A DNA stretch of 64,000 nt, taken from NCBI GenBank assembly GCA_032871835.1, contig CM065299.1:83581652-83645651 (forward strand), read 5' to 3'. The notes beneath the pieces are model-generated. The model was given only the letters and a program-made list of their open reading frames with translations, was not told the DNA's origin and did not search any database. Source of the DNA: Dipteronia dyeriana (lineage: Eukaryota; Streptophyta; Magnoliopsida; Sapindales; Sapindaceae). Positions 22,530 to 35,040 of this stretch are shown piece by piece; position 1 is the stretch's first letter; every line of letters starts with the position of its first letter. The position numbers and the translations under genes are program-made.

Positions 22530-24517
22530 CTGATTATTCCTAAATGAGCACCCGCAAAAGTACGGAGCCGTGTGTAGCACAATGATAAATAAGATTCGTT
22601 CCACGAGGATTGATGAATTGATTACCACAATTGATTGATTAAACTATTATTTAGACAAGCAAATATTTGATGATTAAATTAGACTACTAACACTAATTAA
22701 ATGTAAACTACTCATAGAATGCAACTAATGAAACTTAAACAAACAAACAAGCAAGGAAGGCAAAGTCACACACAAGCAAGTGATTGTATTGCTATTAGGA
22801 ACTTAGGCTAAGACCTTGAATCCACCTAACCAATCCTCACCAATTTATAGAAGCACCATTATGAATAAATTATGCAAGTGCATATGTAAACTCATGACAC
22901 TCTCTATTAGTCTCTACTCTCTCTTGAGTAATAGAAACAACACTTATATGTACCAACAACCAATCTATTGATGGTCATCCGAATTACACACAAGTTCATT
23001 AAGCTTAGTGGTTCACTAAATGAGTCCTAGAGACTAGTCTTAAGTATTTCTACCTTACTAGACCTCTATCATGCATTTCATCAAGCACGTTGTGTGCTTC
23101 TCCTCTCGGTACATCACACAACAACCAAATACACATCAAATGCTAGCTAAACACTCAATGTTAATTAAAACATGAAATATATACACACAAACACAAGCAA
23201 TATGAATAAATTGGTGGTCTTTATTAGTAAATCATGGTAAAGGCTTCATCTTGGCCTTAACCAAGATGGGTTTAGTTCATAATATAAGAAATGGCTACAA
23301 GAGATGTGATTTTCATACAAGCCATAATCAAATACAAGTGCTAAATAATAGAGATAAAGGTTAAGAATAAACTAAGTGTAGATGTCCTCTCTCTTGGTTG
23401 GTTAAATGTGCTTGACTTGCTCATTCTCTTGATGCTCCCCTAAATGCTCCAAGGTTGGATTTTTATGGTGGAAAATAGTGGGAAGGTTGGGTATTTGGTG
23501 TTTGGTAGAGTGGATTTGAAGTTTGGATGATAGATTGGAGGGTTGTTTTAGTGATTTGGTGAAAGATTTGGGTGAAAGATGAAGGATTTGAGTGAAAGGT
23601 GGTGTCTTGGAGGTTTTGGATTATAATGGGAGGAGTTGAAGCTTAAGGGTTGTGCAAGAGGTGCCAAGAAGAACTCAAGAAGGGGTATTTATATGTTTAG
23701 GAGTGAGGCACGAAACCCTAGAAGTTCTGTTGAGTTGGACAGTTGCACCAGTGTTACGCTGGTCGAGTGGCGCTTCACCAGCGCCACACCACTGATATTT
23801 TATGCTGGTGAGAGTGGCGTTGGTCGAGTGACGCTTCACCAACTCAACACCACTGATATCTTGCGCTGGTGAGGGTGGCGCTGGTCGAGTGGCGCTTCAC
23901 CAATGTAACACCACTTATATCTTGCACTGGTCGAGTGGCACTTCACCGGCGCTAGCCTTGACCTTTAATCTTCACTTCTTCCGTTTTGGCCCTAACTTTT
24001 CTCAATTTCGCACTATTACCCCGGGATTGCTAAAGGAACCTGGATAAGCTTATTACACCATTAAATACTCCATTTTTACTCATGAACAAGTGCAATTGAC
24101 AGGATATGGAGGCTACACCGAGTGTAGAAATGGGAGTTATCAAATACCCCCAAACCTATCTTTTGCTCATCCCCGAGCAAAACCGAAGCAAACAAAAATG
24201 TTAAATTAACCTAATCTGAAATAAACTAAGAGAACACCATTTTCATATGCAATTTCCACCTAGCCAACTAAAGATGAGATGCGACGTTGGTCGACCTATA
24301 TTGTAGTAAAGAGAGATGCCAGGACATGTAAACTAAGGTGATACAACACTAGAGATTACGATTCTGGAATTCTTTGTGAAGTTAGCTTTAAAAGCATCGA
24401 ACACAAGAGTCATTAGATAACATTTTTCCTTGACTCTAAGCCTTTCAAGATTTCTCTCATTTTTTTTTTCACACGGAACCTAAGCTCACTCAACAACACA
24501 TATGCGAGTTGGAGTTT
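22530..24517. repeat. unclassified interspersed repeat, non-coding
   Basis: Starts abruptly after the copia RT (ATTATTCCTAAATGAGCACC) and runs to the LTR of copia element 3. There is no convincing ORF. It looks like the non-coding part of a larger plant retroelement of a kind often seen near a GCACCCGCAA motif, but I cannot classify it. It contains the 61-bp tandem array at 23760-23960. The other end of this repeat is not found in the window. Confidence 0.55.
23760..23960. repeat. 61-bp tandem repeat, GC-richer than surroundings
   Basis: TGGTCGAGTG recurs at 23760, 23821, 23882 and 23928: two full 61-bp periods, then a shortened one. Within each unit CTGGTCGAGTGGCGC and GCGCCAC-type segments are partly complementary and could fold. 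The ORF at 23636-23872 is a by-product. Confidence 0.85.
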
Positions 24518-26837
24518 TGTAGGGAAAATCATCACAATGGAAGCTTGAAAAATTAAAATTAGGGTTTGGTATAAATAAATTTTTTCCCTTTTTCAACAAC
24601 AACAACCTTAACCCTAGATTAATTGATGTATATAAAAAGTATCGTATATTTTTCCCGTGACGATTGAACTAGTGTCGAATTGAATCCGTAAGATTTTCCA
24701 ATCCAATCACGAATGTGAATCACCTAGGAGTGTGGGCTCCTTTTCTTTAAATTGTATACCTAATGATGGAAACAAACAAAATCTTTCTCTTTGTTAGACA
24801 CAATCAACCTCCAAGAGAAAAACAAAGAACGTTAGGTCACTTGTGAATTATCAATCAATTTGATTGAAACTCGTGTGAACCTAGATTCGATGTTGTACAC
24901 AAAACCTTTTAATGTAAAGGCTACTAGTGTACTATCGAATACAAAACGTTCCTTCTTCGTTTTTGTCTTTGCCGAATTTTCACACACCAATCTTTAGAGT
25001 TGGATGAATTTATCTAGAGTAAGAACCGAATTCTCTATACTCAAAATTCTATGGTGGCCGAAAACTCTTTTAGAAAAAATAAGGCTTGGCCGAATTTTTC
25101 TTCTTAGAATTATCTAATGGCCAAATTTTTCCTCTCTCTAAATTTTCTTTGGCTTGCACGAAATTTGAAGCTTCCTATCTTCTCTTGGCCAAAATTTAGA
25201 GGTAGTATAAATAGGCATACAAATCCTTTCCTAAGAAGGATTTACTTGGCAGGCAAGAATCCTATCCTTAGGTGGATTTACTTAGTGACCAAGAATCCTT
25301 TTCCAAAAAGAATTCTTTTTTACACAAAGACTCCTAATCCAACTCATTAGTTTATTTGTAACCATATTAAAGATTTCCTAATTTGACTAGATAAATAATT
25401 TCTTTTATTTATCTACTTATAAAATATAGTTTTTAATATTAATTATACTACCAACAATAATATAATATTACGAGACCATGTCTTACTAGGAAAACGATTT
25501 TGACTTTTAATTAAATAATTAATTAATTACCAAATTAATTAATTTCCATTTAATTAAATAATAAAATAAAAAACAATATATTAAGCTATTTTATACAGCC
25601 TTGCCGCCCAACACATATACATGGGCCAATATATTATTTTTCTTATTTTATTAAATCCATTGGACCTTAATAAAAAGTCCACATGTGAACTAAACCCATT
25701 CTTACAAAAAGAAACAAGTCCACATGCCTTAATACAATTCTAGCCCCTAAATTGGTCCGATAGAATATATCAAGTGATCCATGCAAGTTCGTGTGGATTG
25801 GGGATCTTGGCGGGATATCTAAATTTATGCTCCAATAGACACAACTCTATCACAATCAACAAATGATTCACTTAGGTCTGATCTATTAATTTTAGACTAA
25901 AGAACTAAAATCGAACTCTTAAATAAAGATAGAATAAGTTAATATTTCTTATTCATACCCTATAAAACCTTATTGGAGAAAGTGTATCCTCGTGAAGAAT
26001 ATCAGTAATCGCCAAGAGCTCATAGATCGCCTATAGCTCTCCAAGTTACTATATTTACTCATATGACCACATTTTGAACTTGGATATTTTGAATTGTCCA
26101 GAAGCCATGTTTCAATAGATACTATTGAAAACTTAACTTTAAGATTTAATATCCAATACCTCAAAACATCCATATGATGATATTCTACTCTCATTTAATA
26201 AATAAAGCCACAATGTCCATATCTATAAATGAAGTCCTCTATCGATTAACAAATGAATACTACCAAACTATCGAGGATTGACTATGCTATATAATCGTAC
26301 TCATTGATAGCTCAATTGATAACACTTGCAACCATAAGTTTATCATTTATCTCAGGATTGAGATAGATTTTTCGATTGTCTTCAAGTGAAAACTTTTATC
26401 CATTGACGGTTCTAGATAAAGTAATTCACTGTGATCCAATTCAATGCACCCAGTGAACTAGATTCTTTTGCCCAAAGACACCACACTTTGATGATTTTAG
26501 ACTCATCATAACACATTTGATCCGACTCAAATGCTAGCAAAAGAATCTACAACTTTGACAAGATAAAAGCACCCAACCTTTATCTTAAGTTGTGAATATT
26601 ATTCAAGACTAACTAAAGAATTGTGTCTACCTCATACATATCTAGATGTATGAACAGTTCTTTTTTTCTCTTAGTCTTTTAGCCTTACGATTATTTACTT
26701 TTGACAATTATAATAATTAAATTATAATAATTAAATTATAGATGCTATAAGATTTGTTAAACTAGAATTCACTTTATTAATATGAAAAGATTATCAAATA
26801 CATTATTATACTCTTGCTATCGATCATAATCCCAACA
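24518..26837 (-). repeat. 3' LTR of copia element 3 (2,320 bp)
   Basis: The + strand starts TGTAGGGAAAATC and ends CATAATCCCAACA, next to a minus-strand polypurine tract AGTGGGAGATTG. Its matching copies are at 31929-34156 and 50717-53065. The small ORFs inside (25117-25350, 25970-26194) recur in the other copies because the LTR is repeated, not because they are genes. Confidence 0.92.
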
Positions 26838-28720
26838 ATCTCCCACTTGCTCTATAGCAAATGTGTCATATCTCTCATCCCCATGTTCTCTAAATGCCCA
26901 AGAAAAATCTTTTGTGGAAGAGCCTTTTTTAAGGGATCCACTAGATTATCTGCTGACGCGATCTTGGTAATTGTCATGTCACCCCTATGCACAATTTCCC
27001 TCAGAAGGTGATACTTTCTTTCAATGTGTTTCCCTCTCTTATGACTTCTTGGTTCTCCCGAATTAGCCACTGCTCCACTATTGTCACAATAGATAGTGAC
27101 TTGCTTATTCGCATAAGGAACCACTTCCAAATCAATCAAGAATTGGTGAAGCTAGACATCCTCTTTAGCAGCCTCGCATGTGGCAACATACTCGGCTTCG
27201 ATGGTGGAATCATCAATACAAGATTGCTTGATACTCCTCCATATGACTGCCCCTCCTCCAATAGTAAACACAGATCCTGATGTTGATCTCCTGGAGTCAA
27301 AATCTGACTGAAAATCAGAATCTATATACCCAACGGGAATTAAATCCCCTCAAGAGTATACAAGTATATAATCTCTTGTTCTTCTGAGATACTTGAAAAT
27401 ATGCTTGACTGACGTCTAGTGATCAGGACCAAACTTCGATTGAAACCTGCTAATTATGCCCACAGTAAAACAAATATCTGGTCTAGCACAGAGCATTGCA
27501 TACGTGAGACTTCCAACTGCCGATGCATATGAAACCCTACTCATGAATTGCTCTTCATGCTCATTCTTAGGAACCTGTTCCTTAGAAAGTTTGATTCTCG
27601 GTCTGAAAGGTAACATGCCTTTCTTGGAATCTTGCATGGAAAACCTAGACACGATTTTATCTATGTATGAAGCTTGGGATAATGCAATCGTTCTATTCTT
27701 TCTATCCCTTATGACTTGGATACCAAGAATATAACTTGCTTCTCCTAAGTCCTTTATATCAAATTCTTTTGCTAACCATTCTTTTACTGATGTCAATACA
27801 CCTACATCATTTTCGATTCGTAGTATATCATCAATGTAAAGAACTAGAAAAACCAACTTGTCACCTTTAATCCTTTTGTATACATAGGGTTCGTCAAGGT
27901 TTTGAATTAATCCAAAACTTTTCACAGCTTGACCGAACCTTATGTTCCAGGATCTGGATGCTTACTTCAATCCATATATGGATCTTTGCAACTTGCATAC
28001 TTTTACGTCTTTGCCTTTTTCAATGAATCCTTATGGTTGCATCATATAGATGCTTTCGTTAAGACTTCCATTAAGGAAAGCTGTATTAACGTCCATTTGC
28101 CAAATATCTAGGTCTGAAGATGCTACAATGGATAAGAGTATCCTAATGGATTTAAGTATGACCACAGGAGAGAAGGTTTCTTCATAATCGATACCTTCTT
28201 TCTATGTATAACCTTTAGCTACCAATCTAGCTTTAAAGGTTTACACCTTTCCATCCATTCCTTTTTTCCTCTTGTATACCCACTTGCACCCGATGGGTTT
28301 TATCCCTTTAGTCAAGTCTACAAGAGACCAGACTTTATTTCTAAACATAGATTCAATTTCGGATTGCATTGCCTTTTGTCAATAGCGACAATCAACATCT
28401 TCCATTGCTTCCTTGTACGTATAGGGATCATTGTTGTTTGGAAGGTTCTCTATAAATTTTCCTAGACCGTTGTATCTCTCGGGTTATCTACTAACCTTCC
28501 CACTACGATGAGGTATGGTAGATTGTTGATCTTGTGTTGGTACAAAACTTACAATTGGGTTTGGTTGTGAAACCTCTTGTGGAATTGTATCTCCTGAAAG
28601 CTCATTCAGGACAATTATACTTTTATGCACAAAATAATTCATATAGTCCTCTTCTAGAAATTTAGCATTTGTCGAAACAAATACTTTAAGATCTAAAGGA
28701 CTATAGAAATAATATCATTT
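26838..28720 (-). pseudogene. copia element 3 reverse transcriptase and RNase H
   Basis: From high to low coordinate: an RT start block SEIESMFRNKVWSLVDL, WVYKRKKGMDGKV, DVNTAFLNGSLNESIYM, then the 169-aa open stretch 27416-27925 with FLVLYIDDILRIEND (YIDD intact), FDIKDLGEASYILGIQV and ARPDICFTVGIISRF. A TAG at 27416 interrupts it. RNase H follows with IYCDNSGAVANS, HIERKYHLLREIVHRGDM and KIASADNLVDPLKKALP, ending at 26852 close to the PPT. Stops near 27940, 28032, 28207 and 28240 (minus strand) break the upstream RT. The domain order is normal for copia. Confidence 0.88.
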
Positions 28721-29410
28721 GGTTCCTTTTGGATACCCTACAAATATACATGTTTCTAAACGGGACTCCATCTTTTCTGTCTTTCCTTTTAACACATGCC
28801 CAGGACATCCAAATATCCTTAAGTATTGTAAACTAGGCTTTCGCCCGGTCCATAACTCATGCAGTGTTTTAGGAACCAACTTAAATGGTACATCGTTTAG
28901 AATGTACATAACAGTTTATAAAGCATATCCCTAAAAAGAATTAGGAAGCGTTGAATAACTCAACATTGACCTAACCATGTCTAACAGATTTCTATTTCTC
29001 ATTTCTGCCACCTTATTTTTGTTGATGTGTACCTGGTGCAGAAAATTGAGAATTATCCCATTATCAATAAGACATTGCTAAAACACACTAGATAGATATT
29101 CTCCACCACGATCAGACCTCAAGATTTTTATGCGTTTCTCAAGCTGATTTTCTACTTCAGCTTTAAATGCTTTGAATATGTCAAAAGCATCTGAATTATG
29201 TCTCATGAGATACACATAGCCAAATCTTGGGTGATCATCCATGAAAGCGATGAAGTACTCATATCCACCTCTAGCTTGAATGCTCATAGGTCCACACACA
29301 TCAGTGTGTATCAATCCTAAACATTCGATGGATCTTGTACCTTTAGTCGTAAACGAACTTCTGGTCATCTTACCTTCCAACAAGATTCACAAGTTGGTAG
29401 ATCATCAACC
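28715..29410 (-). pseudogene. copia element 3 integrase
   Basis: The integrase core reads IECLGLIHTDVCGPM (first Asp), SIQARGGYEYFIAFMDD, ILRSDRGGEYLS (second Asp) and, after a stop at 29078, NKVAEMRNRNLLDMVRSML carrying the catalytic Glu. The C-terminal half (28715-28909) is a good match to the copia block with ELWTGRKPSLQYLRIFGCP and ESRLETCIFVGYPKGTK. Two or more stops separate the blocks. Confidence 0.88.
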
Positions 29411-29461
29411 TTTAAGTCAATTAGAAGTCCGTCACTAATTAATCTTTTAATCCTATTTAAG

Positions 29462-29806
29462 TTAATATGACCTAGGCACAAATGTATCTTTTGATAATTT
29501 TACTCTTTTATGATTAGGTTCTGTTGATTCTGTGTCTAACAAGTGAGAGATATTTCTATACAAATAGAATAAACCGTTTTCCAATGTACCTTTACAAATA
29601 ATTTTGTTATTCTTACTAATAATAAAGGCTTTATTAAAAGTAACCGAATAACCAAATTTATTTAAACAAGAAACTGAAATTAAATTCTTCTTGAATTCAG
29701 GTACATAATAAAGGATTATTAAATCTAAATGCCTACTAGAATCTAGATTGACTCTAATATCTCCCATTACACTAGTAGACACCAATGCTGTGTTGCCTAA
29801 ACGCAA
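29462..29806 (-). pseudogene. copia element 3 protease end and GAG-pre-integrase domain
   Basis: The 114-aa open stretch contains HLDLIILYYVPEFKKNLISV, the typical copia segment after the protease, then KFGYSVTFNKAFIISKN and CKGTLENGLFYLY, which lead into the pre-integrase domain. The catalytic Asp region lies upstream (about 29810-29880) and is degraded. A frame change near 29460 precedes the zinc-binding part of integrase. Confidence 0.75.
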
Positions 29807-29924
29807 GTTGAATTCATTCTCATTCAGTCTTTTCCTTTCCCGGAACCCCTTCTTGTTACGCCCAAGTTTCTTTTTCTTTTGTTGTTTCTTGACCTTCCTA
29901 TGGGTCTTAACAGTAGCAACTTTA

Positions 29925-30560
29925 CTAACCGTATGAATCTCTTAACCCTTGCTTTACACAAGGATTTTCTAAGTGCTTTTGATCAACTTGCATCAGGCCA
30001 TGCAAGGTGCATTCCTTATTGTTCAAGGTGTAGTCCAACTTGATTTGATCAAAGGAATCTGATAGTGAGTTGACAATCATGTTAATTTTTGTCTCATCAT
30101 CTATCTCAGCACCATTCAGTTCAGCAATGTTGAGATGTGCTATGACTTTCATCATGTGATCTTTCAGGCTGTCCAGGTTTCATCCTAAGATTCTTAAAGG
30201 CAGTCACTGCCTCTCTCTTAGTCGTCCAAGACCTCATTGCAAACATCTTCTCTAGAGACATCATTATATCGACAGCAATCTCCATTCCTTTATGTTGCTG
30301 TTACAACACATTGGAGATGTTGGCCATAATGTAACGTACATTTAGCCATCTCATATGGAGACTCTCATTGCTAATAATCATCTATTTGCTCCTGAGTATA
30401 TTCATTTGTAGGAGTAGGTGGTTTAGGAGTATGCAGAATGAACTTATACTTTTCAGCTTGCAACAACAACCTGATATTCCTTTTCCATGTGACATAATTA
30501 TCATCATTTAAAGTATTATCTTTTAGAATATTGATTAGGGATGGGGTCTTGATTTCTTTT
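29925..30560 (-). pseudogene. copia element 3 gag
   Basis: Capsid remnant of the copia UBN2/gag family: MMKVIAHLNIAELNGAEIDD, INMIVNSLSDSFDQIKLDYT and GLMQVDQKHLENP. The N-terminal part continues to about 30540 but is frameshifted near 30160-30180. The basic tract downstream (29840-29920: lysine-rich on the minus strand) stands where the nucleocapsid should be; no clear CCHC knuckle was found. Confidence 0.75.
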
Positions 30561-31770
30561 TAATAAAAAAAATTATATAAGTAAATAATCATGATAAAGT
30601 ACTTTCAAATATTTATCTTGAATTAAATAACATAATTCAATCGTAAAAATTCAACGATGATCCAACACCCATAAATGTCACGCCTCATTTGGGAGTTTGC
30701 ACCACTTACTAGTTGGACTAGTCCCACCTAATTGTTAACATAACAACCAACGTTTTCAATTTTAGCCTTGCAATTTTATTAACAAGAACTCTTGGGAGGA
30801 TATTAATAAAATTACATTGAGTGTGTTACCAAGTTATCAACCTTCAATATATTCTCTCACGAATATCCCTCCTTTGAGAGTAGATATCGTTTGGGTTAAT
30901 TGTCTAGTCTATCCTTGTAAGGAAGTATCTTACAAAATTCCATTCATGAATACCCTTTGGGAGGTTATTACATGAAACATAAAACTCAACTAAATTTGGA
31001 GGACGTTGGCGTTCCAAAACACCTTCTCCCACTCAATTATTTAAGGTGTGTGATCGAATTCCATAGAATGATTTACCAAGTTATCTATATGCCAATTAGA
31101 TACCTAAATCATTTAATGCATGTTCATATCGAAAGAGATATATGTGTGGCACTCCTATGCTATATGACATGTTATCAAACAATGACAAACATTGCAATAT
31201 TTACAAAAATATATATAGCTACAATTTTGGTCCATCTTAGAAAAGCATGTAAGTCTTGGAATACAAAAAAACTCCTTTCTTGGCAAACAAGTCTTCACGC
31301 AACCTTCGTCGTTTGGACTCCCTCGGCTGCCTCCCATGGGCGTGTGCATCCATGGCTACCTCCTATGGGTGTGAGCACGCCACAACCCCATAAAAGGCTG
31401 TCATGCACATCCCATGGATTTCATGGGGCTGCGTAAGCCATAAAAAATGTGGCCGCGTGCTCTTCGCATGCACGTTTGTTGCTATTGCTCACACGGTCCC
31501 AAATGTGTTCCGATTGCTTCCAATTCTTCAAACCTTCAAGTCTTCGATACTTGAATGTATTTCAGAAGAATTTTAAATAAAAAAATACTGTAGTTTTTTA
31601 TTTATTTATTACAATATAGTGCAGTATTTTTATTACAATAGCAAAATAAATAAAAATTTAGCAACTACCAAGAAGAAAATTGTGGCGATGATAGGCCACC
31701 CTTTTTGTTACAATCCCAAAACAAAATACATTGAAATTCTAGGATCAAAATTTAGCAATAACAATCCACA

Positions 31771-31816
<46 letters not shown>

Positions 31817-31910
31817 AATACCGAGAGTGTCATGTCTTTCTAAAACATGCATATATACAATAAAAAGAAAAAGATTCACGAACACATACATCGATTAATC
31901 AAGGGTACAA
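30561..31910 (-). other. copia element 3 untranslated leader with (TA)n
   Basis: This is the stretch between gag and the primer binding site. It contains a (TA)n microsatellite at about 31776-31813 and a GC-richer patch at 31310-31480. The 159-aa + strand ORF at 30957-31436 runs opposite to the element and has no recognisable domain. Confidence 0.6.
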
Positions 31911-31927
31911 CCAGGCACTGATACCAA
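31911..31927 (-). other. primer binding site of copia element 3
   Basis: The minus strand reads TTGGTATCAGTGCCTGG next to the LTR end, an initiator-Met-type PBS. Confidence 0.8.
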
Positions 31928-31928
31928 T

Positions 31929-34156
31929 TGTAGGAAAATCAGCACAACGGAAACGTGAAAAATTAAAATTAGGGTTTGGTGTACGTAAAAATTCTCTTTT
32001 TCAATAACAAGAACCTTAACCCTAGATTAATTGATGTATATAAAAAGTATCGTACATTTTTCTCGTGACGATTGAACTAGCGTCGAATTGAATATGTAAG
32101 ATCTTCCAATTCAATCACGAACATGAATCACCTAGGAGTGTGGACTCCCTTTCTTTAAATTGTATACCTGAGGATGGAAACAAACAAAATCTTTCTCTTT
32201 GTTAGTCACAATAATCCTCCAAGAGAAAAACAAAGAACGTTAGGTCAATTGCGAATTATCAATCAATTTGATTGAAACTCGCTTGAATGTAGATTCGATG
32301 TTGTACATAAAACCTTTTAATATAAAGGCTACTAGTGTACTATCGAATAAGAAACATTCTTTCTTTCTTTTCCTCTTTGCCGAATTTTCACACACCAATC
32401 TTTAGAGGTAGATGAATTTATCCAGAGCAAGAACTGAATTCTCTATACTCAAAATTCTATTGTGGCCGAAAACTCTTTTAGAAAAATTAGGGCTTGGCCG
32501 AATTTTCCTTCTTAGAATTATATAATGGCCAAAATTTCCTCTCTCTAAATTTTCTTTGGCTTGCATGAAATTTGGAGCTTCCAATCTTCTCTTGGCTGAA
32601 ATTTAGAGGTAGTATAAATAGGCATACAAATCCTTTCCTAAGAATGATTTACTTGGTGGGCAAGAATCCTATCCTTAGGTGGATTTACTTAGTGACAAAG
32701 AATCATTTTCCAAAAAGAATTCTTTCCTACACCACGACTCCTAATCCAACTAATTTGTGTATATGTGACCATATTAAAGATTTCCTAATTTGACTAGATA
32801 AATAATTCCTTTTATTTACCAATTTATCAAATATAGTCTTTAATATTAATTATACTACCAACAATAGTATAATATCAGAAGACCATCTCTTACAAAGAAA
32901 AATATTTTGACTTTTAATTAAATAAATAAATAATTAATTAATTTCTATTTAATTAAATAATAAAATAAAAAACAATGTATTAAGCTATTTTATATAGCCT
33001 TGCCACCCAACAAATGTACATGGGCAAATATATTAGTTTTCTTATTTTATTAAATCCATTGGACCTTAATAAAAAGCCATATGTGAACTAGATCTATTCT
33101 TACAAAAAGAAACAAGTCCACATGCCTTAATACAATTCTAGATGGACCCCTTAATTGGTCTTGTCGAATATATCAAGTGATCCATATAAGTTCGAGTGGA
33201 TTGAGGATCTTGGCGGGCTATCTAAATTTAAGCTCCAATAGACACAACCCAATCACAATCAACAAATGATTCACTTAGGTCCGATCTATTAATTTTAGTT
33301 CATTCTACTAAAAAAATAAAATTGAACTCTTAAATAAAGATAGAATAAGTTAATATTTCTCATTCATACCCTAGACTACCTTATTGGAGAAAGTGTATCC
33401 TCGTAAAGAATATCAGTAATCGCCAAGAGCTCATAGACCACCTATAGCTTTCCAAGTTACCATATTTACTCATATGACCACATTTTGAACTTGGATATTT
33501 TGACATATCCATAAGCCATGTTTCAATAGACGCTATTGAAAAATTAACGTTAAGATTTAATATCAAATACCTCAAAACATTCATATGATGATATTCTACT
33601 CTCATTTAATAAATGGAGCCACGATGTCCATATCTATAAATGAAGTCCTCTATCGATTAACAAATGAATACCACCAAACTATCGAGGATTGACTATACTA
33701 TATAATCATACTCATTGATAACTCAAATGATAACACTTGTAACCATAAGTTTATAATTTATCTCACGATTGAGATAGACTCTCCGATTGTCTTCATGTGA
33801 ATACTTTTATCCATTGACAGTTCTAGATAAAGTATTTCACTGTGATCCAATTCAATGCATCCAGTGCACTAGATTCTTTTGCCCAAAGACACCACACTTT
33901 GATGATTTTAGACTCATCATAACGTATTTGATCAGACTCAAATGCTAACAAAAGAATCTACAATTTTGACAAGATAAAGGCGCCCAAACTTTATCTTAAG
34001 TTGTGAATATTTTTCAAGAGTAACTAAAGAATTGTGTCGACCTCAGACATATCTAGATGTGTGAACAATTCTTCTTTTCTCATTGTCTTTTGACCTTATG
34101 ATTATTTACTTTTGACAATTATAATAATTAAACTATAAATGCTATAAGATTTGTTT
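31929..34156 (-). repeat. 5' LTR of copia element 3, truncated at its outer end
   Basis: Collinear with 24518-26837 from TGTAGGAAAATC to GCTATAAGATTTGTT. The last ~100 bp of the outer end are missing, and Tat-like RT (minus strand) starts directly. This is a deletion or recombination breakpoint, not a clean insertion. Confidence 0.9.
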
Positions 34157-35040
34157 AGCTTGGATCTTTTCAGGGTTTGCCTCGATTCCACTCTCATTCA
34201 CCATGAAGTCCAAGAACTTCTTCGCGGTTACCCTGAAAGCACATTTAGTGAGATTCAACCGTATCTGGTTCTCCCTCACTAACTGGAATGTCATGCAAAA
34301 ATGATCGTGGTATTCTTCTGCTTCTCGGGATTTGGTGATCATATCATCTGCATACACTTTCATTGTTTTTCCTATCTTCGGTTTAAATAATCGATTAACC
34401 AATCGCTGGTAGGTGGCTCCCACATTTTTGAGGCCTAAAGGCATTACCTTGTAGCAATAAAGTCTATACCCTGTGATGAAGCTGGTGTTATCTTGATCGG
34501 CGGGGTGCATCATAATTTTGTTATACCCTAAGAACGCATCCATGAAGCTGAGAAGCTTGTTTCCAATCATGGAGTCTACCAATTGATCAATTTTTGGTAG
34601 AGGGAAGTTGTCTTTTGGACACGCTCGGTTGAGGTTGGTGTGATCAACACATATATGCCACTTCCCATTCACCTTCGTGACCATGACCATAGTGGCGATC
34701 CATCTGGGGTAGAACGTTTCTCTGATAAAGCCTACTCTAATCAACTTATCCACTTCCTCTTGAACCGCAACGTTCCTTTCGGTGTTAAAGTGACACCTTT
34801 TTTACTTGACAGGCTTGAAGGTCAAATCTACTTCTAATCGGTGAGTAGCTAATAATATCGGGATCCCGAGCATCTCGTCATGAATCCAAGTGAAGATGTC
34901 ATTGAATTCTCAAAGAATCTCGATCAAACCTTCATTCACTATTGGCTTGAGGGTAGCCCCGACCTTGACTACCTTGGAGGGATCGTCACTTCTGACAGGT
35001 ACTTTCGATAGGTACTTCATTTAATTTGTCCATTGAGTTC
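34157..35040 (-). pseudogene. Tat-like reverse transcriptase
   Basis: The 203-aa open stretch 34142-34753 carries ICVDHTNLNRACPKDNFPLP, FMDAFLGYN, MPLGLKNVGATYQRLVNRLF, MKVYADDMITKSREAEE (catalytic YADD instead of YVDD or YIDD; both Asp kept), then LNLTKCAFRVTAKKFLDFMV and NESGIEANPEKIQA. Homology ends at 34157. Upstream (34754-35040, minus) the family linker before RT is present but frameshifted. Confidence 0.86.

Larger units (their letters stand above)
24518..34156 (-). mobile_element. copia element 3 with 2.3-kb LTRs
   Basis: Large copia element read on the minus strand: 5' LTR 31929-34156, PBS 31911-31927, leader, gag, protease, integrase, RT, RNase H, PPT, 3' LTR 24518-26837. The 5' LTR lacks about the first 100 bp because it is cut at 34156, where Tat-like reverse transcriptase begins. 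No target duplication can be checked. Many but not all domains are open. The RT YIDD box is intact, yet several stops block a full polyprotein. A further copy of this LTR family stands alone at 50717. Confidence 0.9.

Noticed and set aside
23760..23960. CRISPR-like array
   Set aside because: Units are contiguous 61-bp repeats without unique spacers, in plant DNA; an ordinary tandem repeat.
25970..26194. 74-aa minus-strand ORF found again at 33381-33605 and 52269-52493
   Set aside because: It recurs because the copia LTR is repeated. Changes between copies are spread over all codon positions as far as I can see, and there is no start context or domain.
30957..31436. 159-aa + strand ORF
   Set aside because: Antisense within the leader of copia element 3; no domain and an unlikely composition.
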